Source: Novosphingobium jiangmenense
Lineage (GTDB): Bacteria > Pseudomonadota > Alphaproteobacteria > Sphingomonadales > Sphingomonadaceae
Direction: 5' to 3'
Assembly (NCBI RefSeq): GCF_015694345.1
Contig: NZ_JADQDC010000018.1
Location: 1-57,573, forward strand
Length of the DNA: 57,573 nt
Shown: positions 1-7,320 of the stretch, in pieces
Layout: each line of letters starts with the position of its first letter
How positions within the stretch are numbered: the first letter of the stretch is position 1
Translations under genes and position numbers: made by a program
Notes under the pieces: model-generated
Databases searched by the model: none
What the model saw: the letters and a program-made list of their open reading frames with translations, nothing else
Told to the model about the DNA's origin: nothing

Positions 1-2
1 AT

Positions 3-34
3 CGATTGCCCGGCTTCGCGAAGCCGGGCAATCG
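3..34. other. 32-bp perfect palindrome at the window edge
   Basis: The two 16-base halves are exact reverse complements (CGATTGCCCGGCTTCG and its complement) with no loop gap. It could fold as a strong hairpin ending a transcript that enters from the left edge, or as a copy of a dispersed repeat. There is no T-run after it on the plus strand, so a plain intrinsic terminator is not shown. Confidence 0.5.
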
Positions 35-75
35 AGCATCGCTCCTCAAGCGAAAGCTGGGTGTATCTCGACATG

Positions 76-98
76 GCAACACCTGTCTGAGGTGTTGC
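76..98. other. Inverted repeat downstream of the NTF2-like gene pair
   Basis: Nine-base arms (GCAACACCT / AGGTGTTGC) separated by five bases. It lies about 50 bp beyond the stop of the leftward gene 147-599, where a terminator hairpin would be expected, but no T-run follows on the minus strand. The 5-base spacer also resembles the operator candidates at 7480 and 19408, so a regulatory role cannot be excluded. Confidence 0.4.
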
Positions 99-146
99 AC
101 TTCGTTTGTGAACTCAGGGGGGTGACGAAGCAAGGGGAGGGGCGCC

Positions 147-599
147 TCAGAACATCGTCTTCGAGTTGGCGGCAGTCTCCGGGACCGGGGAGAGCACGTC
201 CCAGTGTTCCATCACGCGGCAGCCTTCGACGCGGAAGATGTCGACCACGGCAAAGCCGCGCTTGGCCGCTGCGTCGCCGTTTTCCATCCAGCCGTGACTG
301 TGGACGGCGACGAGGTTGCCATCGGCGATAATGCGGTGGATCGTCGTGCGCTGGCCGGGGTTCTGCTCGACGAACTTCTCGAGAAAGCCGATTGCCGCTT
401 CGCGACCCGTGGCGGCATAGGGGTTGTGCTGGATGTAGCCGGGATCGACCCAGCGTTCGAACGAGGAGCGGACCTTCTTCTGGATGTAGAACTCGTCCAT
501 GAACTGGCTGACGACCTGTTTCGGGGTCAGCTTGCATTCCTCGGCCTGTGCGGCGGTAGCGGTGAGGGCAAGGGCAATTGCTGTGGCAAGAAGGCGCAT
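147..599 (-). CDS. Exported SnoaL/NTF2-like protein
   Basis: Predicted 150-residue protein of the SnoaL-like, NTF2-fold group. Residues 1-19 form a clear Sec signal peptide ending AQA before EE, so the mature protein should be periplasmic. After it come the features usual for the group: an early helix, a YIQHNPYA segment, and a C-terminal VVDIFRVEGCRVMEHWDV strand. The start at 599 was chosen over an upstream in-frame ATG because GGGAGAG sits just before it and the signal peptide begins there. It is the second gene of a leftward pair with the cytoplasmic paralogue at 613-1002, 13 bp apart. NTF2-fold proteins often act as cofactor-free lyases, isomerases or hydratases; the substrate here is unknown. 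Its place in an aromatic catabolic cluster suggests a role in cleaving or isomerising a pathway intermediate. Confidence 0.8.
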   Translation of the reverse strand: MRLLATAIALALTATAAQAEECKLTPKQVVSQFMDEFYIQKKVRSSFERWVDPGYIQHNPYAATGREAAIGFLEKFVEQNPGQRTTIHRIIADGNLVAVHSHGWMENGDAAAKRGFAVVDIFRVEGCRVMEHWDVLSPVPETAANSKTMF

Positions 600-612
600 C
601 GTGTCTCTCCCT

Positions 613-1002
613 TCAAAACATGCTGTTGGGGTTGACCGGCTGGGCCGGCACATCCTGGATCACGTCCCAGTGCTCGACGATCAGGCCGTCCTCCACGCGG
701 AAGATATCGACCACGGCCAAGCCCGGATCGCCCGGCCAGCGCACGACATGGGTGTGGGTGATGACGTGGTCGCCGTCGACGAAGCTGCGGTGGATGGTCT
801 GGGTGGCGTCGGGGGATTCGGTACGTACCCGGTCGAGGAAGCCCTTGAGCGCTTCCACGGTTGGTTCGGCAAGCGAGGAATGCTGCACGTATTCGGCTGC
901 GATGTAGCGATCGACAGCGCTGCTATCCATCGCGATCAGGACCTTGTGGTACATCTCCAGCACGAGGTCGTGGTTGGCCTGTTCGGCCGCTGTCCGCGCC
1001 AT
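613..1002 (-). CDS. SnoaL/NTF2-like protein, cytoplasmic
   Basis: Predicted 129-residue NTF2-fold protein without signal peptide. It shares the layout of its neighbour 147-599: YVQHSSLAEP near residue 40, TIHRSFVDGDHVITHTHV in the middle and the closing VVDIFRVEDGLIVEHWDVIQDVP strand. The ribosome site AAGGGGAGAGG lies directly upstream of the ATG. The pair looks like a duplication in which one copy gained an export signal, so the same chemistry could occur on both sides of the inner membrane. The known sphingomonad diarylpropane lyases that release formaldehyde from lignin dimers also have this fold; whether these proteins belong to that subfamily cannot be decided without an alignment. Confidence 0.8.
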   Translation of the reverse strand: MARTAAEQANHDLVLEMYHKVLIAMDSSAVDRYIAAEYVQHSSLAEPTVEALKGFLDRVRTESPDATQTIHRSFVDGDHVITHTHVVRWPGDPGLAVVDIFRVEDGLIVEHWDVIQDVPAQPVNPNSMF

Positions 1003-1090
1003 GCGCCTCTCCCCTTTATTTATAACAATTGGTAGAGTATGCCTTGCTACGAGAAGGCCGTCAAAGCCTCAATTTGCCTTGGGAGAATCG
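1003..1090. promoter_or_regulatory. Divergent promoter region with operator-like motif at 1023-1034
   Basis: This 88-bp gap separates the leftward NTF2 pair from the rightward operon starting at 1091. It contains the AT-rich stretch TTTATTTATAACAATTGGTA in an otherwise GC-rich region. TAACAATTGGTA at 1023-1034 matches 11 of 12 bases of the perfect palindrome at 4897-4908 upstream of the flavoprotein gene, which suggests one regulator binds both. The ribosome sites of both flanking genes occupy the edges. Confidence 0.5.
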
Positions 1091-1948
1091 ATGACCCGCG
1101 CCGAGCTCTATGCCGTCCTTGACCGGTTCCTGGCCGCGCTGAACGCGCGCGATCCCCACGCGCTCGATTGGGCGCCGGGCGCGCATCACAGCGAGAACAA
1201 CGTCATGCTGGAGATCGGCGATGGCGTGTGGGGCACGATCGACCGGCTGGGCGACTATCAGTTGCGCTTTGCCGACGTGAAGAGCGGGCAAGTGGGCTAC
1301 TTCGGCACGGTGATCGAGCCCATCGAGGAATCCGCTTTCACCCTCCGCCTCGCCGTCAACGAAGCCGGTCAGATCGCGGAATGCGAGATGCTGATCGTCC
1401 GCCAGTCCGACAGCGGCATCAAGTTCGAGAACTGCCGCTATTGGGACAAGCCGATCCTGCACCGCGAACCGGAAGCCCCGGTCTCCCGCGAGGAGATGGT
1501 GCGCCTGTCGAACGGCTATTTCGACACGCTCCAGCGCAACGACGGGACGATCCACACCAAGTTCCACCCCGATTGCAACCGCGTGGAAAACGGCGTCCAG
1601 ACCACGCGCAATCCCGATTTCGCCAAGATCGTCCCGGTCTCGGCGCTCGGCTGCGAAGAGCAGTTCCGCATGGGCAACTACCGCTATGACGACGATCTGC
1701 GCGCGCGCCGCTTCCCGTTGGTGGATGAAGAGCGCGGGCTGGTGCTGGCATTCGGCTTCATCGACCATTCCGGCCGCTTGCGCGAGTTCCAGCTGACGGA
1801 TGGGCGCACCGTGAAGAGCCCGGTGCTGCGGCCGCACAGTTTCTACATCTCGGAACTGTTCAAGATCGACCATGGCATGATCGAGCAGATCGAGGCGAAC
1901 TTCATTACCGTGCCCTATCGCATGCCTTCGCCGTGGGATGCGCTGTGA
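1091..1948 (+). CDS. Tandem NTF2-like (double-domain) protein
   Basis: Predicted 285-residue cytoplasmic protein that reads as two NTF2-like halves in tandem. Residues about 1-110 begin with a helix (LYAVLDRFLAALNARDP) and run into strands; residues about 135-285 restart with EEMVRLSNGYFDTLQRND and end FITVPYRMPSPW. The closing motif reminds me of proteins grouped as DUF8021, but that match is from memory. The ATG at 1091 is preceded by GGGAG; an upstream in-frame start would extend through the divergent promoter and is unlikely. Its stop overlaps the start of the PQQ dehydrogenase gene (TGATG), so the two are probably translationally coupled. Function is unknown; as the third NTF2-type protein in the cluster it may catalyse a cofactor-free step. 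Confidence 0.7.
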   Translation: MTRAELYAVLDRFLAALNARDPHALDWAPGAHHSENNVMLEIGDGVWGTIDRLGDYQLRFADVKSGQVGYFGTVIEPIEESAFTLRLAVNEAGQIAECEMLIVRQSDSGIKFENCRYWDKPILHREPEAPVSREEMVRLSNGYFDTLQRNDGTIHTKFHPDCNRVENGVQTTRNPDFAKIVPVSALGCEEQFRMGNYRYDDDLRARRFPLVDEERGLVLAFGFIDHSGRLREFQLTDGRTVKSPVLRPHSFYISELFKIDHGMIEQIEANFITVPYRMPSPWDAL

Positions 1949-4215
1949 TGGGCACCGCCGGAACTCCGCTCATGCTGAGCTTGTCGAAGCATGCTGGCGC
2001 CGCGCTCAAGTCATACTTCGACAGGCTCAGGATGAGCGGAAGGGGGGCATTGGGATTGGCAGCTCTGGCTGTCGCAGCTTGCACCGTCGCTGCAGTCCCT
2101 CCGCAGGTGGGCGCAGGGCCTGACTGGACCAGCCCCGGCGGCGATTCCGGCAAGACGCACCATTCGCGCCTGACGGCAATCAACGCAGAGAACGTCAGCC
2201 AGCTGGGTCTCGCCTGGGCGGCGGACCTCGACACTTTCCGCGGGCAGGAAGCGACTCCGGTCGTGGTCGATGGCGTGCTCTACACGTCCGGCACCACGGG
2301 CCGTGCCTACGCCTTCGATGCAGCGACCGGAAAAGAACTCTGGCGGTTCGAGCCGGACGTCGACATGCAGGTCAACCGCACGGTCTGTTGCGACATGGTC
2401 AATCGCGGCGTCGCCGTGGCGCGGGGCAAGGTCTTCGTCGCCAGCCTCGATGGCTGGATGTATGCGCTCGACGCCCGGACCGGCACGGTCGTGTGGAAGA
2501 GCGACTTCATCGAGAACCGCGCCAAGGGCGACAACTCGACCGGTGCTCCGGAAGTGGCTGGCGATGTCGTGGTCATCGGCATGGGCGGCGCCGAGTACGA
2601 CGTGCGCGGCTATGTCACCGCGCTCGATCTCGATACCGGCAAGCTGCGCTGGCGCTGGCACGTCATCCCGCGCGATCCGAAGCTCGGGCCGCAGGAAACG
2701 CCCGAACTCGAAGCCGCGCTCAAGACCTGGGACCCGAACAGCCGCTGGGATATCGGCGGCGGTGGCAGCCCGTGGGACGCGATCAACTACGATCCCGAAA
2801 CCGGGCTGGTCCTTGTCGGCACCGGAAACGGCGGGCCTTATGCCACATCGAAGCGTTCGCCTTCGGGCGGCGATAATCTCTACCTAGCCAGCCTTGTTGC
2901 GCTCGATCCGAAGACGGGCCGCATGAAGTGGCACTATCAGGAAACGCCCGGCGACAACTGGGACTTTACCGCCACCCAGCCGATGATCTTCACCCGCATG
3001 GACATCGACGGCGAGAACCGTCCGGTTGTGCTCCATGCGCCCAAGAACGGCTATCTCTATATCCTTGACCGGCGCGACGGAAAGCTGCTGCGCGCCAATC
3101 CCATCGTGCGCACCAACTGGGCCAAGGGCATCGATCCGAAGACCGGACGCCCGGTGCTCGACCCGGAAGCGGCAGATTACACCACCGGTCCCAAGATCGT
3201 GTTCCCGGCCACCACCGGCGCACGCAACTGGCATCCTGCCAGCTACGATCCGGCGACAGGACTCTACATCGGCGCGGTGCTCGACATGGGCAACCTGATC
3301 TTCATGACGCCGGGCGCCAAGCCACTGAAGGCGCGCGGGCTGAACAATGACGCCGCGCTCATCTTCACGCCGGACGTTAAGGAAGCGCTCGGCGCTTTCC
3401 CGCCCGAGTTCGGCGATGCGGTGCGCAAGCTGCCCGCCTATCAGGAGGCGCTGAGGCAACCGGCCACTGCGCAGATCCGCGCGATCGATCCGCTTACAGG
3501 CAAGACGGTCTGGTCGGCTGATACGGCCGGCTGGCAGGATCGCGGGGGCGTGCTGACCACTGCATCGGGCCTTACCATCTATGGCGGCGTCACCGGCAAG
3601 CTGTTCGTGCGCGAAACCAAGACCGGAAAGCTGCTCAAGGAGATCGATACCGGAACCGCGATCATGGCCGCGCCGATGACCTATGAGGTCAAGGGCGTGC
3701 AGTACATCGCGGTCATGGCCGGGTGGGGCGGGGGAGGTTATCCCTTCGTGCCGCGCTATTCCGCCGCCTACACGCGCGGCAACATGAACCGGTTGCTGGT
3801 GTTCAAGCTGGGGGGCGGCAAGGTGCCGATGCCCGATCTGCTGCCGCCACTGGAGGTTGCGCCGGAAGCTCCGGCTCAGGCTCCTGGCGTGACGGCGGCG
3901 ATGATCGCCAAGGGGCAGGGGCTGTTCTTCGGCAACTGCGCGATCTGTCATGCCAACCAACCGCGTTCGATCACGCCCGACTTGCGGCGGATGCAACCGG
4001 GCACGCACGAGGCGTTTCGCCAGATCGTGCTGGAAGGGCTGCTGACGCCCAACGGGATGCCGCGCTGGGACGACATCCTCTCGCCCGGCGATGCCGATGC
4101 GATCCACGCCTATCTGATCGACCTGCAGGGCAAGACCCGCGCCGACGAACTCGCCAAGCAGAAAGCCGGCAAGCCGCTCGACGGGCCGAGCCTGACGATC
4201 CTGAGCAATTATTGA
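1948..4215 (+). CDS. PQQ-dependent dehydrogenase with C-terminal cytochrome c (quinohaemoprotein), lipoprotein
   Basis: Predicted 755-residue quinohaemoprotein alcohol dehydrogenase. Such enzymes oxidise alcohols or aldehydes in the periplasm with PQQ and pass electrons through their own haem. Family marks are visible: vicinal cysteines (Cys147-Cys148 in TVCCDMVNRGVAV), a GGGGSPWDAINYDP segment, repeated DPKTGRMKWHYQETPGDNWD-like propeller motifs, and a haem site CAICH at 664-668 in an added cytochrome domain. The start is ambiguous. ATG 1948 overlaps the previous stop, but the first 28 codons are then mostly dispersed-repeat sequence. ATG 2032, inside the repeat's right arm, gives a clean lipoprotein signal (SGRGALGLAALAVAAC). 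Either way the protein should be anchored by the lipobox cysteine. A paralogue lies at 10720-12828. Confidence 0.9.
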   Translation: MGTAGTPLMLSLSKHAGAALKSYFDRLRMSGRGALGLAALAVAACTVAAVPPQVGAGPDWTSPGGDSGKTHHSRLTAINAENVSQLGLAWAADLDTFRGQEATPVVVDGVLYTSGTTGRAYAFDAATGKELWRFEPDVDMQVNRTVCCDMVNRGVAVARGKVFVASLDGWMYALDARTGTVVWKSDFIENRAKGDNSTGAPEVAGDVVVIGMGGAEYDVRGYVTALDLDTGKLRWRWHVIPRDPKLGPQETPELEAALKTWDPNSRWDIGGGGSPWDAINYDPETGLVLVGTGNGGPYATSKRSPSGGDNLYLASLVALDPKTGRMKWHYQETPGDNWDFTATQPMIFTRMDIDGENRPVVLHAPKNGYLYILDRRDGKLLRANPIVRTNWAKGIDPKTGRPVLDPEAADYTTGPKIVFPATTGARNWHPASYDPATGLYIGAVLDMGNLIFMTPGAKPLKARGLNNDAALIFTPDVKEALGAFPPEFGDAVRKLPAYQEALRQPATAQIRAIDPLTGKTVWSADTAGWQDRGGVLTTASGLTIYGGVTGKLFVRETKTGKLLKEIDTGTAIMAAPMTYEVKGVQYIAVMAGWGGGGYPFVPRYSAAYTRGNMNRLLVFKLGGGKVPMPDLLPPLEVAPEAPAQAPGVTAAMIAKGQGLFFGNCAICHANQPRSITPDLRRMQPGTHEAFRQIVLEGLLTPNGMPRWDDILSPGDADAIHAYLIDLQGKTRADELAKQKAGKPLDGPSLTILSNY
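1966..2039. repeat. Dispersed palindromic repeat inside the 5' end of the PQQ dehydrogenase gene
   Basis: Arms read CCGCTCATGCTGAGCTTGTC plus GAAG on the left and CTTCGACAGGCTCAGGATGA plus GCGG on the right, inverted with two mismatches and a centre of about 26 bp. A second copy lies at 32492-32561. Repeats of this form are common in intergenic DNA of sphingomonads. Here the element is in frame and supplies the residues MLSLSKHAG...YFDRLRMSG just before the lipoprotein signal. Confidence 0.8.
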
Positions 4216-4244
4216 TGCCGTGTGCTGCTCGACAAACAGAGTAC

Positions 4245-4332
4245 CGTCACCCCGGGCTTGACCCCGGGGTCCCGCTGCCTTTCTCACGCTTCGCAACAAG
4301 AAGCGGGATCCCGGGTCAAGCCCGGGATGACG
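4245..4332. repeat. Palindromic repeat of the CGTCACCCCGGGCTTGACCC type
   Basis: Left arm 4245-4275 and right arm 4303-4332 are inverted near-copies (CCCGGGCTTGACCCCGGGGT against ATCCCGGGTCAAGCCCGGGA), separated by 27 bp. This sequence type is a frequent dispersed element in alphaproteobacterial genomes. It fills the gap between the PQQ dehydrogenase and DUF3237 genes and could act as a partial terminator or mRNA-stabilising stem. No second copy was seen in this window. Confidence 0.75.
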
Positions 4333-4364
4333 AGGAATGGTGGCGCCCTTGAAAAGGCCCGCAA

Positions 4365-4862
4365 ATGGACTTCTCCACGCTCGACAATCCCCGCCTCGAA
4401 TTCGCCTTCGCTTGCCGCTTGCGCTTCACCCGCGTGCAAATGGTGCCGGACCTGCCGTCGGGCGGGATGCGCAGCGCCGTCTATGTCGATGACGGCGAGT
4501 TTGAAGGGCCGCGCCTGAAGGGCAGGGCTGTGCCCAATTCCGGCGGCGACTATGCCTTCTTCCGGCCCGACGACACCGCCGTGTTCGATGCGCGCTATGT
4601 CCTTGAGGTCGATGACGGCACGCTGATCTACATGCAGAACAAGGGTTTCCTGTGGGGACGCGAGCCGGGGACGATGGACCGGCTGCGTGCCTGGGCCTTT
4701 GCCGGGGGAGAGCCGGTGCCGCATGCCGAGTATTACCTGCGCGCCCAGCCCACGTTCGAGACCAGCAAGGGCAAGCACGACTGGCTGACGCGCCACGTCT
4801 TCATCGGCGTTGGCGAGCGCAAGCCGGACGGCAACTACGTCAAGTACTACGCGCTGACGTGA
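4365..4862 (+). CDS. DUF3237 family protein
   Basis: Predicted 165-residue soluble protein with the shape of the DUF3237 family. It has an early LEFAFACRLRFTRVQ strand, a RLKGRAVPNSGGDYAFFRPD segment near residues 50-70, DARYVLEVDDGTLIYMQNKG in the middle and a C-terminal HVFIGVGERKPDGNYVKYYAL. The family is probably a small beta-barrel and lacks a settled function, but members recur in aromatic and steroid degradation clusters. No signal peptide is present. The ribosome site (AAAAGG) is weaker than those of its neighbours. It sits between a PQQ dehydrogenase and the flavoprotein gene and after a repeat, so it may be read from the upstream promoter or from the operator region at 4897 only in part. 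Confidence 0.8.
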   Translation: MDFSTLDNPRLEFAFACRLRFTRVQMVPDLPSGGMRSAVYVDDGEFEGPRLKGRAVPNSGGDYAFFRPDDTAVFDARYVLEVDDGTLIYMQNKGFLWGREPGTMDRLRAWAFAGGEPVPHAEYYLRAQPTFETSKGKHDWLTRHVFIGVGERKPDGNYVKYYALT

Positions 4863-4896
4863 GGCTTGACGCCTAGGCGACACACGCGCATAACGA

Positions 4897-4908
4897 TAAC
4901 AATTGTTA
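4897..4908. promoter_or_regulatory. Perfect 12-bp palindrome, operator candidate
   Basis: TAACAATTGTTA is a perfect palindrome 29 bp before the flavoprotein start codon, in an AT-rich patch. It nearly matches TAACAATTGGTA in the divergent promoter at 1023-1034. The shared motif upstream of two genes of the same pathway suggests a common repressor or activator; no regulator gene is present nearby. Confidence 0.55.
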
Positions 4909-4936
4909 GAAAAGAAGTGACGGGAGAGTCCAAGCC

Positions 4937-6517
4937 TTGAAGCTGCACCTGCCTCCGCGTGTCAGTCCCAAGCAGTTCCAGGCGGCAATGACCGCCTTTG
5001 CCGGCGTTGTCGGCAAGGACTGGGTGATGGACTCCGACGCCGACCGCGACGCCTATTCGGATACCTACGCTCCCGGCAGCACGGAGGAGTGGCCCGCCTC
5101 GGCCGCCGTCGCCCCGGCCTCGGTCGACGAAGTGCGGGCGATCGTGCGGCTTGCCAACGAGCACAAGACGCCGCTCTGGCCGGTCGCGCGCGGCAAGAAC
5201 CTGGGGTACGGCACGGCGGCGCCGCGCCTGCCGGGCACGGTCGTGCTTGACCTTGGCCGGATGAACAAGATCCTCGAGCTTGATACCAAGCTGGCCTATT
5301 GCGTGGTCGAGCCGGGCGTCGGCTTTTTTGACCTTTACGAACACATCCAGCGCGAGAAGGCGCCGTTGTGGATGTCGGTTCCGGGGAACGCCTGGGGTTC
5401 CGTTCTCGGCAATGCGCTCGAACATGGCATCGGCTACACGCCCTATGGCTTGCACGCCCGCAACCTTTGCGGGATCGAGGCGGTGCTTCCTGACGGTGAC
5501 CTTGTCCGCACGGGCATGGGCGCGATGAGCAACAACCCGGCCTGGCACCTCTTCCCGATGAGCTATGGCCCGACTTTCGACCTCGCGTTCTCGCAGTCGA
5601 ACCTCGGCGTGGTCACCAAGGCGGGCGTGTGGCTCCAGCCCGCGCCGGAAAGCTCGCTCGAGATCGTGTGGGACATACCCAAGGTCGAGGACATCGGCTG
5701 GGTGGTCGACACCATCGCCCCGCTCAAGATTTCCGGGCTGATCGACCAGAACGTGTTCATCCCCTCGTGGCTGGGCAAGATGGTCCTCAAAGGCCAGCGC
5801 CGCGACTTCTGGGACAAGCCCTCGGCCATCCCCGAATGGCGCGTCGAGGAGCTGTTGAAAGAGCACAAGCTGGGCTACTGGCAGGTCGCGCTGCGGCTCT
5901 ATGGTGAGGAGAGCGTGGTCAAGGCCAAGGCCGAAGTGGTCAAGGCCGCGATGAAGCGCAACCTTGCCGCCGGACCGGCCGAGCACTGGTGGCACCCCGG
6001 CGACTACATCCACGGCGTCGATACAACAATGGGCATTCCCTCGGCCGTGCCGCTGCAGATGTCCGACTGGATCGGCGGGCGCGGGGCGCACATGGGCTTC
6101 TCGCCCGTGGTCCCGGCCACCGGCAAGCACGTTCTCGACCAGATGGCGCGCAGCCGCAAGATCATCGCGGACTTCGATGTCGATTTCTACGCCAGCTTCA
6201 CCATTGGCGGGCGCTTTGCCAACAACGTCAACATGCTGATGTACGACCGCGACAATGCGGCGGAAGTCGTCAAGATGCGCAAGCTGTTCGATGCGCTGAT
6301 CACCGAGACGGCCAAGGCCGGTTACGCCGAATACCGCACGCACCTCGGGTGGATGGACCCGGTCATGGAAACCTTCGATTTCAACAACCACGCGCTGCGC
6401 CGCTTTGGCGAGAAAGTGAAGAACGCGCTCGATCCCAATGGCATCATCGCGCCGGGCAAGCAGGGCATCTGGCCTGCCGCCTATGCCGATGCGCGCGGAA
6501 GGAGCAACAAGGTATGA
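4937..6517 (+). CDS. VAO/PCMH-type FAD-dependent 4-alkylphenol oxidoreductase, flavoprotein subunit
   Basis: Predicted 526-residue flavoprotein of the vanillyl-alcohol oxidase family, which includes p-cresol methylhydroxylase and eugenol hydroxylase. These enzymes dehydrogenate para-alkylphenols to a quinone methide that is then hydrated. The N-terminal FAD-binding half shows WPVARGKNLGYGTAAPRLPG and VEPGVGFFDLYEHI; the C-terminal half shows GRGAHMGFSPVVPATG and the closing DPNGIIAPGKQGIWP. His385 in GAHMGFSP lies where, from memory, VAO-type enzymes carry the covalent FAD link; p-cresol methylhydroxylase uses a tyrosine. The TTG start was chosen because GGGAGAG precedes it at the right distance and the family N-terminus starts there. 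The cytochrome subunit gene follows with an ATGA overlap, which favours the electron-transferring (hydroxylase) over the oxidase type. Confidence 0.9.
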   Translation: MKLHLPPRVSPKQFQAAMTAFAGVVGKDWVMDSDADRDAYSDTYAPGSTEEWPASAAVAPASVDEVRAIVRLANEHKTPLWPVARGKNLGYGTAAPRLPGTVVLDLGRMNKILELDTKLAYCVVEPGVGFFDLYEHIQREKAPLWMSVPGNAWGSVLGNALEHGIGYTPYGLHARNLCGIEAVLPDGDLVRTGMGAMSNNPAWHLFPMSYGPTFDLAFSQSNLGVVTKAGVWLQPAPESSLEIVWDIPKVEDIGWVVDTIAPLKISGLIDQNVFIPSWLGKMVLKGQRRDFWDKPSAIPEWRVEELLKEHKLGYWQVALRLYGEESVVKAKAEVVKAAMKRNLAAGPAEHWWHPGDYIHGVDTTMGIPSAVPLQMSDWIGGRGAHMGFSPVVPATGKHVLDQMARSRKIIADFDVDFYASFTIGGRFANNVNMLMYDRDNAAEVVKMRKLFDALITETAKAGYAEYRTHLGWMDPVMETFDFNNHALRRFGEKVKNALDPNGIIAPGKQGIWPAAYADARGRSNKV

Positions 6518-6924
6518 GCCGTGCATCGCTCGTTCTCGTCGCCGCGCTCGGCCTGGTCGCAACTGCTGTCCTCGCGGCTCCTCCGGGGCCGCCGCCCGGT
6601 CCGCCCCCGCCGTATCAGATGCGCCCGGTTGCGCCTGCGGGTGACCGGCTCAAGCCCGGTGGCGATGGCAAGGTGCTGTTCGAGGTCCACTGCGGCTATT
6701 GCCACCTGACTGGCGGCATGGGCACCAACCTCCTGACCAAGCAGCAGGTCATGGCGGGCAATACGCCGGACAAGGGCCTGCTCGCCAATCGTACCGACCT
6801 GACTGCCGATTACGTCAGGACCGTGGTCCGCATGGGCAAGGGCGCGATGCCGCAGCAGACCAAGGTTGACCTGACCGATGCCGAGCTCGATGCCGTGGCC
6901 AAGTATCTCGGGAAGGCGGGCTGA
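6514..6924 (+). CDS. Cytochrome c subunit partnering the flavoprotein
   Basis: Predicted 136-residue periplasmic cytochrome c. Residues 1-21 are a signal peptide, followed by a proline-rich stretch (PPGPPPGPPPPY). The haem site CGYCH is at residues 60-64 and a likely axial methionine lies in MGKGAMPQQ. In p-cresol methylhydroxylase and eugenol hydroxylase an equivalent small cytochrome docks on the flavoprotein and takes its electrons. The gene overlaps the flavoprotein stop by four bases, with GGAAGGAG as ribosome site. The size and position make this pairing firm; the terminal electron acceptor is not visible. The flavoprotein itself shows no export signal, so how the pair meets in the periplasm is an open point. 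Confidence 0.88.
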   Translation: MSRASLVLVAALGLVATAVLAAPPGPPPGPPPPYQMRPVAPAGDRLKPGGDGKVLFEVHCGYCHLTGGMGTNLLTKQQVMAGNTPDKGLLANRTDLTADYVRTVVRMGKGAMPQQTKVDLTDAELDAVAKYLGKAG

Positions 6925-7292
6925 TGCGCGTTTCCCGTCGTTCGATGCTCAAGGGTGGCGCGCTGGCCGGAGCGGTCGCCGCAACGCCCGCGGTGGCAGC
7001 AATGGTCAAGCCATCGGCGTTGGTGGTGTTCGACAGCCGCATTCCGGAGTCCGCCGCTTTTGCCGCAGCGCACCGGGGGGCCGCAATGATCGATCTTGCC
7101 CACGGCACCGCCGAAGGGGTGCGTGCGATCAATTCCCCTCGAGCCGTGACCGGGGTCACACGCTGGAGCGACTGGACCGCGCTAAGAGGCGTTCTCGAGG
7201 CGCAAGGCTTGCGCCTTTCGGAAGAGACTCGTGCCGCCGCCCCCCTCTCCGGTCGCACGCATCTTTTCCGCTGGACGATGACGGCGCGCTAA
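6924..7292 (+). CDS. Small Tat-exported protein of unknown function
   Basis: Predicted 122-residue protein starting with a twin-arginine signal: SRRSMLKGG at residues 4-12, a hydrophobic alanine stretch, then AVAA near residue 26. The mature part of about 95 residues (VVFDSRIPESAAFAAAHRG, WSDWTALRGVLEAQGLRL) shows no cofactor or catalytic motif I recognise and has no cysteine. Its ATG overlaps the cytochrome stop (TGATG), so it is tightly coupled to the flavocytochrome genes. Tat export normally implies folding before export. A plausible role is a chaperone or escort for the flavoprotein, which has no signal of its own, but this is inference only. An intrinsic terminator follows. Confidence 0.7.
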   Translation: MRVSRRSMLKGGALAGAVAATPAVAAMVKPSALVVFDSRIPESAAFAAAHRGAAMIDLAHGTAEGVRAINSPRAVTGVTRWSDWTALRGVLEAQGLRLSEETRAAAPLSGRTHLFRWTMTAR

Positions 7293-7320
7293 ACAGTCCC
7301 GGCGCAATGGCATGGTCTCG

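Noticed and set aside
147..653. Longer start at 653 for the exported NTF2-like protein
   Set aside because: It would overlap the next gene and bury the signal peptide; GGGAGAG directly precedes the ATG at 599.
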